Positions 1 through 6,594 of a DNA stretch of 12,304 nucleotides are shown piece after piece. This DNA is from Candidatus Bathyarchaeota archaeon (GTDB lineage: Archaea > Thermoproteota > Bathyarchaeia > TCS64). Location: the NCBI GenBank assembly GCA_026014515.1, contig JAOZIG010000445.1, positions 1 to 12,304 on the forward strand, read 5' to 3'. Both the position numbers and the translations under genes were made by a program. Within the stretch, counting starts at the first letter, position 1. Each line of letters starts with the position of its first letter. Under the pieces are notes generated by a model. The model saw only the letters and a program-made list of their open reading frames with translations. It was not told the origin of the DNA and searched no databases.

Positions 1-1248
1 GCCTTCAACAAGAACCTCATAATATGACACAGGGTAATCACCACCTAACGCAGTATGCCAAGAAACCTTGTTACCATCCAGCTTTGCGTATCTTGGTGCA
101 GTGAGTCCTTCTTTTTCAAAGGTCATGAAGTAGTTGCTGTTTGGTCTTGCCTTTTTCGCCATTTCCTCGATCTCTTTGCGTTCCTCGGCTGATAACCCAT
201 CAGGCATTATCTGGGCAGCCTTAAGGTTTTGAACTAGCTGGCATTTCTCCGAGTCGTCATCAATGTGCCCGATTCCTATGATTATTGTGTGTACTCCGGG
301 GGTTGTGAGTGAGTATTGGATTAGTGGCTTGCTGGGAAGTTCTGGTGAGCCGACTTTTCTGTAGACATCTGCTGGTGTATTGCTGTATCTTGGCTCTTTG
401 TGATACATGGCTGCGTCTGAAAAGGTCTTCATACCTATGATGCCAAGTCCTTTCGCCTGTGCTACCGGGATTACGGTGTTCTGCATGTTCATCTTAACTT
501 TATCGTTGGCGTTTATGGCGACCAGCATCGCATCTAGTATGCCAAACTCGTCACGCTGAATCATATCAATCATCGCGACGGGATTCGTATGCCCTGAAAA
601 GCCAATGTGTTTGATGAGTTTCTCCTTCTTGGGGTTCATCCCAGTGTAGTTTGTCCCGTCACGTAGATCACGTAACGCTACTAGTGTACCAAAGTTGTCT
701 TCTGGGTCGAGTGGAGTCTCCAGTCCCTTGTACAGAACGTCCACTTCTTCAACGCTGTGCAGTGTATGGCAAAGCACCATATCCAGATAAGCGCCTTCAG
801 GATAGTACCCTTCTCCGTCACCGAAGATTTGTGTAAGTGAGCGTTTAACATCATCAACGGCACATTCGACGTTTTCCCCGTTAGACCAACCCTGTACGTT
901 TTCTTTCTTTGGCCAACCGGGTTTTCCCCACCGCATCGCGGTCTTGCTTGTTAACCAGATGGATTCCCTGAGCTTCTTATCATAGTTTTCCTCGCCTGGG
1001 ATCAGGTTCAGTTTTTTGAATGCCTTGTTGTAGTTTAACTGGCTGTCATCGTATAGGTTTGAGGTGTCAAAGTAGTTGATTCCCAGTTTGAATGCTTTGA
1101 TGATTATTTGTGCTGGGTCAACATCCTCTGGTGTCCACTGTATTGATGCTTGACCTCCGAGGGCAAGAGTGGTTACCATGAAATCGTTTTTCCCAAATTT
1201 CCGTTTAATAGGTAATGGAATATTTTCATTGCTGCTATTTGGAGACAT
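1..1248 (-). CDS. Aldo/keto reductase family oxidoreductase, 3' end cut by window edge
   Basis: A frame stays open on the minus strand from an ATG at 1248 to the window edge (416 codons, no stop). The product is probably an NAD(P)H-dependent oxidoreductase with a TIM-barrel fold; the substrate is unknown. Seen in the sequence: an N-terminal strand ending LALGGQAS (residues 28-35), then FDTSNLY giving Asp61 and Tyr66, TSKT giving Lys102, and LCHTLH giving His161. These fit the Asp-Tyr-Lys-His tetrad of the family. Later motifs are IGFSGH (216-221), GIIGMKTF (269-276) and the cofactor-side TTPGVHTIIIGIG (315-327). Residues from about 383 lie beyond the usual barrel and resemble the start of a beta-rich C-terminal extension seen in some AKR-like oxidoreductases. 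The start was chosen because KRKFGKNDFMVTTLALGG aligns with a normal AKR N-terminus, and a TATA-like box lies about 28 nt upstream. The internal ATG at residue 24 would remove the first strand. Confidence 0.88.
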   Translation of the reverse strand, partial: MSPNSSNENIPLPIKRKFGKNDFMVTTLALGGQASIQWTPEDVDPAQIIIKAFKLGINYFDTSNLYDDSQLNYNKAFKKLNLIPGEENYDKKLRESIWLTSKTAMRWGKPGWPKKENVQGWSNGENVECAVDDVKRSLTQIFGDGEGYYPEGAYLDMVLCHTLHSVEEVDVLYKGLETPLDPEDNFGTLVALRDLRDGTNYTGMNPKKEKLIKHIGFSGHTNPVAMIDMIQRDEFGILDAMLVAINANDKVKMNMQNTVIPVAQAKGLGIIGMKTFSDAAMYHKEPRYSNTPADVYRKVGSPELPSKPLIQYSLTTPGVHTIIIGIGHIDDDSEKCQLVQNLKAAQIMPDGLSAEERKEIEEMAKKARPNSNYFMTFEKEGLTAPRYAKLDGNKVSWHTALGGDYPVSYYEVLVEG

Positions 1249-1271
1249 TATATCTATCGGCGTATTGGTGG

Positions 1272-1281
1272 CTTTTCAAAG
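1272..1281 (-). promoter_or_regulatory. Putative TATA box of the aldo/keto reductase
   Basis: The minus strand reads CTTTGAAAAG, centred about 28 nt before the ATG at 1248. That spacing fits archaeal TATA-directed, leaderless transcription. There is no purine-rich ribosome site before the ATG. Confidence 0.4.
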
Positions 1282-1317
1282 TATTAGATTTTGTAGGTTT
1301 AATCTTCGAAAAAATAA

Positions 1318-1325
1318 CTTTAAAG
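1318..1325 (+). promoter_or_regulatory. Putative TATA box of the cupin gene
   Basis: The sequence CTTTAAAG is centred about 29 nt before the ATG at 1351. No Shine-Dalgarno motif lies between, so the mRNA is probably leaderless or nearly so. The box and that of the divergent reductase are about 45 bp apart. Confidence 0.5.
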
Positions 1326-1350
1326 GCATCAGTTTGGCTATCTATTTGTC

Positions 1351-1689
1351 ATGAAGGCATATCATTATACAGAAATAGAGAACCTAGACGTACCCGCACC
1401 AGCAGAAAAAGTAAAGATCAGGTGGCTAATTAACGAGAAACAGGGAGCACCAAACTTCGCCATGAGGCGCTTTGAGGTAGCACCCGGAGGACAAACACCA
1501 TACCACACCCACGACTGGGAGCACGAAGTCTATGTGCTAGAAGGTGAAGCAGTAGCCGTTTCAGAAGCCGGAGAAACAAAGATTGGACCCGGAAGCGTAA
1601 TCCTTGTCGAGCCCAACGAGAAACACAACTTCAAAAACACCGGTAAAGACACATTCGTATTCCTCTGCCTCATCCCATTGCAGAAGTAA
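1351..1689 (+). CDS. Single-domain cupin protein
   Basis: A 112-residue one-domain cupin, probably a small cytoplasmic metal-binding beta-barrel. Motif 1 is plain: Gly47, His52-Thr-His54, Glu59 and Gly65 in the order G(x)5HxH(x)4E(x)5G. Motif 2 follows with Gly79, Pro88, His92 and Asn96. The two His of motif 1, Glu59 and His92 are the expected metal ligands. The length matches the smallest stand-alone cupins, which include isomerases, dioxygenases and sensors of small molecules, so the reaction cannot be named. The gene is divergent from the aldo/keto reductase, with about 100 bp holding both promoters, and may share control with it. Its stop lies 14 nt from the convergent toxin gene. The start is supported by the TATA spacing and by the MKxYHY-type N-terminus common in this group. 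Confidence 0.9.
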   Translation: MKAYHYTEIENLDVPAPAEKVKIRWLINEKQGAPNFAMRRFEVAPGGQTPYHTHDWEHEVYVLEGEAVAVSEAGETKIGPGSVILVEPNEKHNFKNTGKDTFVFLCLIPLQK

Positions 1690-1703
1690 ATCTCATTATC
1701 TAT

Positions 1704-1967
1704 TTACCGGTACGCCTTCTTTCTTGAACCAATATAGTGAATTGATATAATTTTTTCAACCCAATCCACTGAATATACAACTCTGATATTGCCCACTCTT
1801 ATCCGGTAAACACTATCATAGCCTTGAAGCTTTTTTACATCAAAACCCGTAACTGGTACTGGATCAACTTTCAATACCTTAACTGCATTCTTGATTTGTC
1901 CTCTGATGGGCATAGATAGGTTCTCTATAGATAGTAGCTGTTTACGCTTAATACGCAGGCTGAACAA
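1704..1967 (-). CDS. RelE/ParE-family toxin of a type II toxin-antitoxin pair
   Basis: An 87-residue basic protein of the RelE/ParE fold. Members of the RelE branch cut mRNA in the ribosome; ParE members attack gyrase. Seen: an N-terminal helical part, then the hallmark beta-hairpin YRIRVGNIRVVYSVD (residues 54-68) with Arg55, Arg57 and Arg62, and a C-terminal HYIGSRKKAYR with Arg82 and Tyr86. In many relatives this end reads GHR; here Ser81 replaces the His. The arginine-rich surface suits a ribosome-dependent RNase more than a ParE. The frame opens directly after a TAA, and its first codon is TTG (1967-1965), four nt after the antitoxin stop. The start is therefore TTG, with AGGTTGA a few bases upstream as a weak ribosome site. 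No other start keeps the full fold. It is co-transcribed with the antitoxin. Confidence 0.85.
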   Translation of the reverse strand: MFSLRIKRKQLLSIENLSMPIRGQIKNAVKVLKVDPVPVTGFDVKKLQGYDSVYRIRVGNIRVVYSVDWVEKIISIHYIGSRKKAYR

Positions 1968-1971
1968 TTAA

Positions 1972-2148
1972 TCAACCTAGTTTATCGAACAACTCTTCTT
2001 CTGATGCGTATTCGTCATCTGATTGCAGGGCTTCTTTTTCCTCAGGAGTCGCTTCATCAATTTGTACAAGCTTGTCAACAAGGGTTTGATAAAGTAACCT
2101 AAGTTCTTTTATTTCATCCATAATGATTTGAAGTGCCTGCTCTTCCAT
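1972..2148 (-). CDS. RelB-like antitoxin of the RelE-family pair
   Basis: A 58-residue acidic protein, first gene of the toxin-antitoxin operon. It begins MEEQALQIIMDEIKELR and is predicted as a long helix to about residue 30. It then has the acidic tail PEEKEAL...EEELFDKLG, where alternating acidic and hydrophobic residues would wrap the toxin. This layout is common in short archaeal RelB-like antitoxins. It lacks an obvious DNA-binding ribbon, so autoregulation is uncertain. The start is ambiguous. ATG 2148 gives the compact protein and has TTTAATATTA about 26 nt upstream. ATG 2181 adds 11 residues and has a TTAAGAAA box about 22 nt upstream. Longer in-frame extensions to 2274 have an unlike-antitoxin composition and are not favoured. 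Confidence 0.75.
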   Translation of the reverse strand: MEEQALQIIMDEIKELRLLYQTLVDKLVQIDEATPEEKEALQSDDEYASEEELFDKLG

Positions 2149-2398
2149 ACTAAACAGTTTTGTACCCTTAATATTAAACATAATTATCCAGTTAATTTTT
2201 CTTAAGAACTGAAAAACCCAGACAAATCTGTACCCAGAATCCACTTTCTTTATACAGGATTTACCGAACCACACTGATGAAGAATATGGTTCTGGGACAA
2301 GAATATAGAATACCGGTATGTGTTTGTAGTCAAACTTTACACACTATTCCATATAGCCACAGTCGGCGGAACCATTGTCAAGCAAAGGGGTTAACACG
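2149..2398. other. Divergent intergenic region between the TA operon and the winged-helix gene
   Basis: About 250 nt without a convincing gene. It holds the TA promoter candidates on the minus strand (AT-rich boxes near 2170-2180 and 2196-2208). On the plus strand it holds a TATA-like AACTTTACA near 2335-2343 and a ribosome site next to 2399. I see no tRNA, repeat array or longer palindrome in it. Confidence 0.5.
2386..2392 (+). promoter_or_regulatory. Shine-Dalgarno-like site of the winged-helix gene
   Basis: The sequence AGGGGTT lies about 6-7 nt before the ATG at 2399. This is one of the few genes in the window with a plausible ribosome site. It decides for ATG 2399 over the TTG at 2375, which would lie upstream of this site. 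Confidence 0.4.
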
Positions 2399-2716
2399 AT
2401 GAAAAACCGTCGATCAAAACTCGAAATCTACTTAGACGTACTAAAGGTAATCAAAGAAGGCACAACAAAGCCAACCCGTATAATGTATGGCGCAAACCTA
2501 TCATGGAAACTGTTACAGGGCATCCTGAACAGTATGGTTGCGCAGGACCTCATTGAGGAGATCGATGTCTCTGATAGCCGCGATAAAAGAACAAACACAG
2601 TTTATCAGGTTACAAACAAGGGAGACAGCGTTATCAGGTACTTTGACCGTGCGAAGGGACTCATCGAGGTTGATGAGCCAGACTTTAACCCACTTCAGAT
2701 TGCCCGGGGAAGATAA
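2399..2716 (+). CDS. Winged-helix DNA-binding protein, HTH_45-like
   Basis: A 105-residue, mostly winged-helix protein, probably a transcription regulator. The core reads as helix 1 (LEIYLDVLKVI), the phrase KPTRIMYGANLSWKLLQGIL covering the turn and recognition helix, then LIEEIDV, and a wing ending in YQVTNKGDSVIRYF. The pattern 'K-T-R-I-M-x-x-A-N-L-S' followed by a Y-x-(V/I)-T-x-K-G wing is typical of the archaeal HTH_45 family (PF14947), which is widespread and mostly uncharacterised. The C-terminus has a short tail (DEPDFNPLQIARGR). It has no effector domain, so it may act as a dimer on DNA alone. It converges with the nitroreductase gene, 17 nt between stops, and is divergent from the toxin-antitoxin operon. 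Its target is unknown. Confidence 0.85.
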   Translation: MKNRRSKLEIYLDVLKVIKEGTTKPTRIMYGANLSWKLLQGILNSMVAQDLIEEIDVSDSRDKRTNTVYQVTNKGDSVIRYFDRAKGLIEVDEPDFNPLQIARGR

Positions 2717-2724
2717 ACACCCCA

Positions 2725-2741
2725 ATATTTTTTCTATATTT
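2725..2741 (+). terminator. T-rich terminator after the winged-helix gene
   Basis: A T-rich stretch (ATATTTTTTCTATATTT) begins 8 nt after the stop of the winged-helix gene. Archaeal RNA polymerase often stops at such runs without a hairpin. It overlaps the 3' end of the convergent nitroreductase gene. Confidence 0.4.
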
Positions 2742-3258
2742 CCAGCGTTTTTCCATACTTCTCAGCATAGAATAATTCACTGAATGGTTTTCTTCCACGT
2801 GGTTCAGGCTTCTGATCAGGCACACCAATAGGTAGCAGATTGATAATCCAATAGTTCTCGGGGATATCCAGCGCCTCCTTGATGTCCTGCTGTTTGAATG
2901 CACCAATCCAGCATGTACCATATCCGAGTTCCCACGCTGTTAAGACCATGTGTTCAACAGCGGTCATCACATCCCGTTCAACCCACCGCTCATATACCGA
3001 CGGATCATCTTTAGGCATACTCAAAGCAACAACTACGGCTCCAGCGTCACCAATCCACAACTGATTACTGGCTTTCTCAGCTAGCTCCCGTTTCTTCTCA
3101 TCATCTCTTACAACGATGAATCTCCAAGGCTGTTTGTTGCCTGCGCTGGGTGCTAGCCTTGCTGATTCTAGGATTGTTTTCAGGTGTTCCTCTGGGATGG
3201 GTTCTGGTTTGTATTTACGTACGCTTCTTCGTGTCTTTATTGCGTCAATAACATTCAT
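2734..3258 (-). CDS. Nitroreductase-family FMN flavoprotein
   Basis: A 174-residue flavoprotein of the nitroreductase superfamily, normally a cytoplasmic homodimer that binds FMN and uses NAD(P)H. The native substrate of such proteins is rarely known. Seen: the N-terminal RRSVRKYKPEPIP (residues 10-22) whose Arg10, Arg11, Ser12 and Arg14 contact FMN phosphate. Then ARLAPSAGNKQPWRF (33-47) with Asn41, LGYGTCWIGAF (111-121), and the closing LLPIGVPDQKPEPRGRKP (141-158). The length matches the compact class of the family. The ATG at 3258 is supported by the standard M-x-V-x-x-A-I start and by a TATA-like box 28 nt upstream. The gene is divergent from the M81 peptidase; the two promoters are packed in 78 bp, so they may be regulated together. 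Confidence 0.93.
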   Translation of the reverse strand: MNVIDAIKTRRSVRKYKPEPIPEEHLKTILESARLAPSAGNKQPWRFIVVRDDEKKRELAEKASNQLWIGDAGAVVVALSMPKDDPSVYERWVERDVMTAVEHMVLTAWELGYGTCWIGAFKQQDIKEALDIPENYWIINLLPIGVPDQKPEPRGRKPFSELFYAEKYGKTLEI

Positions 3259-3281
3259 ACTGGAAACACAGGGACCGGGTT

Positions 3282-3290
3282 ACTTAAACT
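3282..3290 (-). promoter_or_regulatory. Putative TATA box of the nitroreductase gene
   Basis: The minus strand reads AGTTTAAGT, centred 28 nt before the ATG at 3258. This predicts a leaderless mRNA. Confidence 0.45.
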
Positions 3291-3307
3291 CAAACCCATG
3301 GTTGAAT

Positions 3308-3314
3308 CTTTAAG
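3308..3314 (+). promoter_or_regulatory. Putative TATA box of the M81 peptidase gene
   Basis: CTTTAAG is centred 26 nt before the ATG at 3337. A box here would place transcription start at or next to that ATG and exclude the in-frame starts at 3298 and 3184. Confidence 0.45.
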
Positions 3315-3336
3315 CACCATCAACAATAACATATCC

Positions 3337-4827
3337 ATGACATACAGGATAGCCGTGGCAGACTTTAGCCACGAGACCCTCACATTCTGCCCAGAACCCA
3401 CAGACCTCAAAGCATGGGAATCGGGCACCATAAAATACGGACCAGAAACCCTAAACACAGAAGGCGAAGGCCAAACCTACATCAGCGGCTTCAAGGATGC
3501 ATTCACCGACCAAGAAGATTTCGAGCTGGTGGGCATACTGGACGCTGGGTGGCCAAAGACCATTGGTTATGGTAGCTGGGTGAGCCTAGAGGCGTTTGAT
3601 GTTATCACAGGCAGGATCACCTCAAGACTAAGTGAACTTAGACAAGTAGACGGAGTATATCTCTCACTGCATGGAGCGATGGCGGTAACCAATGTTCCAC
3701 GACCTGAAGCAGAGATTGTTAGAAGGGTCAGGAAGGTGGTAGGTGATGTGCCCATCATGGTTACGTTTGACCTTCACGCCAACGAGGATATTGAGATGGC
3801 CAACGCCGCTGACGCTGTCTTTGTTTTAAAGACCTATCCCCACTTGGATAGCCATATTATCGGACGCAAAGCTGGTGAGTGCATGATCAAAACCCTCAAG
3901 GGAGAGTTCAAACCCACCATGGCGTACAGAAAACCCAAGGTGGTCTCAGCCAGCGTATTCCAAGCATCAGAGTTCCCACCCATGAAACACGTCTATGATA
4001 GGTGCAGGGAATGGGAACAGAAAGGTGTCTTCTGTGCATCAGTGGCACCGGGATTTGCTTACGCTGATGTCCCAGACCTTGGTGCAAGCGTATTTGTAGT
4101 CACTAACGATGATCATGAGCTTGCTGAGAAATGTGCCCAAGACATTCACGACTTGGTATGGAGTCTTCGTGAAGAGTTAACACGGAAGCTACCGGGGGCC
4201 AAAGATGGTGTAGCTGAGGTAATGTCTATGATCAAAAAGGGTACCAAGCCCGTAGTTATCGCGTATCATGATGAGCGTGTTGGAGATGGAACCCATGTTC
4301 TCAGAGAGTTGCTTGATCAGGGTGCAGAGAACTGGTGTGATGCAGGCTTAGCAGACCCAAGCGCCCTCTATGATATGAACGAGAAACACAAGGTAGGCGA
4401 CACCGTTGAGTACACCATGGGTGGGTGGCTCCATGAGATCAGCGGAAAACCAGTAACGGTAAAGGGCAAGATAGAGTATCTTGGGCCTCTCGAATGGACC
4501 GAGACAGGTCCTATGGGGTTCGGTGCTGAACGAAAAATCGATCTCATAGCAATGCTTGACCTCGGGAAAAACAGGCATCTTGTGGTCACCGAGATGCTTT
4601 ATGCTCCTATGAGCTCTGATCCATTGAAGGTTATGGGTCTAGATATGGGCTCATTGGATATTGTGGTTTTGAAGAGCCGTGTACATCACAAGGCATGGTG
4701 GGATACATGGAGTACTGTGGACTTCCCAGTTGATCCACCGGGTCTTGGACCAGCCAACCTTGGTTTGCTCGAATACACCCACTTGGCTTGGGATCTTTAT
4801 CCTATAGGTGAAAAGTACCGTAAGTAA
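3337..4827 (+). CDS. M81-family metallopeptidase (microcystinase C / MlrC-like)
   Basis: A 496-residue protein with the usual length of M81 (MlrC) proteins, the family of the zinc enzyme that cuts linearised microcystin in sphingomonads. Seen: IAVADFSHETLTF (residues 5-17) with His12 and Glu13, LSLHGAMAV (109-117), TFDLHANEDIEM (143-154) and TYPHLDSH (166-173). Asp145, His147 and His169 match the expected zinc-binding positions. The C-terminal domain begins around 303 and ends with VVLKSRVHH (443-451) and VDPPG. The family's D-x-x-D-N-x-G-x-G loop is shortened here to AYHDERVGDGTHVL (309-322). A cyanotoxin substrate is unlikely in an archaeon; a cyclic peptide or related amide is possible. 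The start at 3337 fits the family N-terminus and the TATA spacing, while a longer reading from 3184 would run antisense over the nitroreductase. Confidence 0.9.
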   Translation: MTYRIAVADFSHETLTFCPEPTDLKAWESGTIKYGPETLNTEGEGQTYISGFKDAFTDQEDFELVGILDAGWPKTIGYGSWVSLEAFDVITGRITSRLSELRQVDGVYLSLHGAMAVTNVPRPEAEIVRRVRKVVGDVPIMVTFDLHANEDIEMANAADAVFVLKTYPHLDSHIIGRKAGECMIKTLKGEFKPTMAYRKPKVVSASVFQASEFPPMKHVYDRCREWEQKGVFCASVAPGFAYADVPDLGASVFVVTNDDHELAEKCAQDIHDLVWSLREELTRKLPGAKDGVAEVMSMIKKGTKPVVIAYHDERVGDGTHVLRELLDQGAENWCDAGLADPSALYDMNEKHKVGDTVEYTMGGWLHEISGKPVTVKGKIEYLGPLEWTETGPMGFGAERKIDLIAMLDLGKNRHLVVTEMLYAPMSSDPLKVMGLDMGSLDIVVLKSRVHHKAWWDTWSTVDFPVDPPGLGPANLGLLEYTHLAWDLYPIGEKYRK

Positions 4828-4828
4828 C

Positions 4829-4858
4829 GGTTTTCCTTTTTTTCTTTATTTTATTATA
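4829..4858 (+). terminator. T-rich terminator after the M81 gene
   Basis: Directly after the TAA at 4827 the plus strand is strongly T-rich, with runs of 4, 7, 3 and 4 T. This is a good match to archaeal T-run termination. Confidence 0.55.
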
Positions 4859-4877
4859 CAATTTGTTATTGTTTTTT

Positions 4878-4892
4878 GAATAATTTTTTATG
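4878..4892 (+). promoter_or_regulatory. Putative TATA region of the two-TM membrane protein gene
   Basis: GAATAATTTTTTATG is centred about 29 nt before the GTG at 4914. No ribosome site is visible between, so the mRNA may start at the GTG. Confidence 0.35.
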
Positions 4893-4913
4893 TTCTGGGA
4901 CTAACAGTTAATT

Positions 4914-5471
4914 GTGTCTGATCAAAACAGCTTTGTTTGGTATATCAATATCTCGCCGCTAAACCGGTACTTGTTCATAGATATACTCAAAGCAATCGCA
5001 ATAGCAGCCGTGATCATTGTTGGCGTACAGTTATTACCGATAGGACAAGCCGCAGCGACTATCACAACGATAATCGTCTTTGGTATGACCCTTTGGGGTG
5101 TCGCCCTAGTAGTAAAATTGTTCACCTCATTCACAGGGCACAGCATACGGTATATCATGAACGATGAAGGCGTCACAGCCATGGCTGATGAAGGAGAACT
5201 AGGACTCAGTTATGTAGCTAAACAGGTTTCTACAATGAAGTGGGACCCCATGCACGCAGGGTCCATGCGGGCAGCAAACATCAAACCCAATAAACAAAGA
5301 ATAGCTTGGAACAAGGTATCAGGTTATCAAACAGACCCCGATCAAAAAGTAGTGATTCTCAACAAAGGAACCTTTGGCAATATGCGGTTATTCTGCTCTG
5401 AGAATAACTTTGAGACCGTGGTCAAAAGGGTCGAATCCCATTGTCATAGCCCCAAGCCGGAGATAATCTAA
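4914..5471 (+). CDS. Two-TM membrane protein with possible PH-like C-terminal domain
   Basis: A 185-residue protein I do not recognise by name. After a short polar start it has two hydrophobic helices, about residues 21-42 and 46-70, joined by a tight turn (LLPIGQ). This predicts both ends on the same side, probably cytoplasmic. The rest is soluble. From IRYIMNDEGVTA (78-89) to VVILNKGTFGNMRLFC (146-161) and a final helix FETVVKRVESH (166-176) it looks like beta strands closed by one helix. A central Trp-Asn-Lys-Val (132-135) lies before the last strands. That order resembles bacterial PH-like (bPH/YcxB-type) domains that follow two TM helices; this is inference from pattern only. The start codon is GTG, with an AT-rich box about 29 nt upstream. 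It stands alone between two T-rich regions. Confidence 0.75.
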   Translation: MSDQNSFVWYINISPLNRYLFIDILKAIAIAAVIIVGVQLLPIGQAAATITTIIVFGMTLWGVALVVKLFTSFTGHSIRYIMNDEGVTAMADEGELGLSYVAKQVSTMKWDPMHAGSMRAANIKPNKQRIAWNKVSGYQTDPDQKVVILNKGTFGNMRLFCSENNFETVVKRVESHCHSPKPEII

Positions 5472-5575
5472 TCTTCCCCGCGTCTAGGTGTGCTTCTGTT
5501 AGTTCTTGTATTTCGCCACCGTTTTTTATCCTCGAAATTAAACCAAGAAACATTGGATTAAACTCTAAGGATTAT

Positions 5576-5583
5576 CTTTTAAA
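5576..5583 (+). promoter_or_regulatory. Putative TATA box of the first DUF6282 gene
   Basis: CTTTTAAA is centred about 26 nt before the ATG at 5605, with no ribosome site between. The 133-nt gap upstream (5472-5604) also holds a weak T-run at 5522-5527 that may end the preceding transcript. Confidence 0.5.
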
Positions 5584-5604
5584 CCGATATTCCTTCAATA
5601 ACCT

Positions 5605-6594
5605 ATGCTGCAAGAGGGAAGATCATTCCAAAAAAGCAAAGACCTCCTCAGAGGAGCCATAGACATACATGTCCACGCTGGACCCCACCTAACCACAAGT
5701 CCAAGAAGCGTAACACCTGTTGAAGCCGCCGTTCAGGCGCGTAGAGCCGGGATGAAAGCCATCGTCTATATGGATGTGTTCCAGATGAGCAATGGAACCG
5801 CCCAGATTGTAAATGAGGTTGTGCCAGATTTCAAGACCTTTGGAGGTATTAATCTAAATACTGTCTTCGGCGGCATAAATCCACGAGCCGTAAGAACCAG
5901 CCTCACCTACGCTGGTGGAGCGAAATATGTTGCATTTGGTACACATAGCACACACTGGATGGCTAGCCGTGAGGGGCATGTGATTAACGGAGAGTTCAAG
6001 GCTTTCCACACCTATGACGAGAAATTCAAACAAGAAGAACTTGGAAGATCAATCAGGATACCTGTAGATGAGGCACCCACACCGGAAATAGTTGAAATAT
6101 TAGAGATGATTGCGGCTCACCCTGATGTGTATTTGATCACTGGTCACGTATCAGCGCCTGAAGCTGTTAGACTTGTTGAGCTTGGTCACGAGTACGGTAT
6201 CAAGAAGATGGTGGTAAGCAGTACAATATTCAAGATAGCGACAATGGATCAACTCGCTCACATGGCTGAGCTTGGCGCATATATAGAGTACACTTTAGCA
6301 GCCTATGGAGCTAGCAGTGGTACACGAAAAACCGATTACTACGCTGAGATCAAATACGCCAGTGATCCCATACCAAGCAACTACCCAAAAACAAGTGTAA
6401 AAACAGTCGCCAGCCACATCAACGAGCTAGGCTCAGAACACTGCATAATAGGCACAGACTTTGGTGTCTATACCCTTCCACCACCCGTTGAAGGACTGCG
6501 TGAGTTTATTGCATTACTACTTGACCTTGGGTTATCTGATGACCAGATAAAAACAGTGGTGCAGGAAAACCCCGCAAAGCTTCTAGGATTATAG
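5605..6594 (+). CDS. DUF6282 family, amidohydrolase-like metal-dependent hydrolase (copy A)
   Basis: A 329-residue protein matching, from memory, the DUF6282 group, which looks like a reduced amidohydrolase TIM barrel. Seen: strand 1 with AIDIHVHAGPH (residues 18-28), giving His22 and His24 as metal ligands. Then MDVFQMSNGTA (56-66), FGGINPRAV (88-96), FGTHSTH (111-117), ITGHVS (178-183) with His181, and IIGTDFGVYTLP (281-292) with Asp285. His-x-His, a later His and a late Asp are the order of an amidohydrolase metal site. The usual His of strand 6 is not evident in KKMVVSSTIF. The substrate is unknown; an amide, lactam or lactone would be the class guess. It is a clear paralogue of the convergent gene downstream, and its last Leu codon is read on the other strand as that gene's stop. 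Confidence 0.85.
   Translation: MLQEGRSFQKSKDLLRGAIDIHVHAGPHLTTSPRSVTPVEAAVQARRAGMKAIVYMDVFQMSNGTAQIVNEVVPDFKTFGGINLNTVFGGINPRAVRTSLTYAGGAKYVAFGTHSTHWMASREGHVINGEFKAFHTYDEKFKQEELGRSIRIPVDEAPTPEIVEILEMIAAHPDVYLITGHVSAPEAVRLVELGHEYGIKKMVVSSTIFKIATMDQLAHMAELGAYIEYTLAAYGASSGTRKTDYYAEIKYASDPIPSNYPKTSVKTVASHINELGSEHCIIGTDFGVYTLPPPVEGLREFIALLLDLGLSDDQIKTVVQENPAKLLGL

Noticed and set aside
651..863. Short frames on both strands within the aldo/keto reductase
   Set aside because: The reductase frame is open across the whole region with conserved motifs; these are out-of-frame readings.
2149..2274. Long N-terminal extension of the antitoxin
   Set aside because: The extension (rich in Trp, Phe and Val) is unlike an antitoxin and covers the likely promoter. 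Only the 11-residue extension from 2181 remains possible.
3184..3336. N-terminal extension of the M81 gene upstream of 3337
   Set aside because: It runs antisense through the start of the nitroreductase gene, does not resemble the family N-terminus, and lies upstream of the likely TATA box.
5472..5604. Possible tRNA or small RNA between the membrane protein and DUF6282 copy A
   Set aside because: I found no cloverleaf, T-loop consensus or CCA end; only a short T-run and a TATA-like box are visible.
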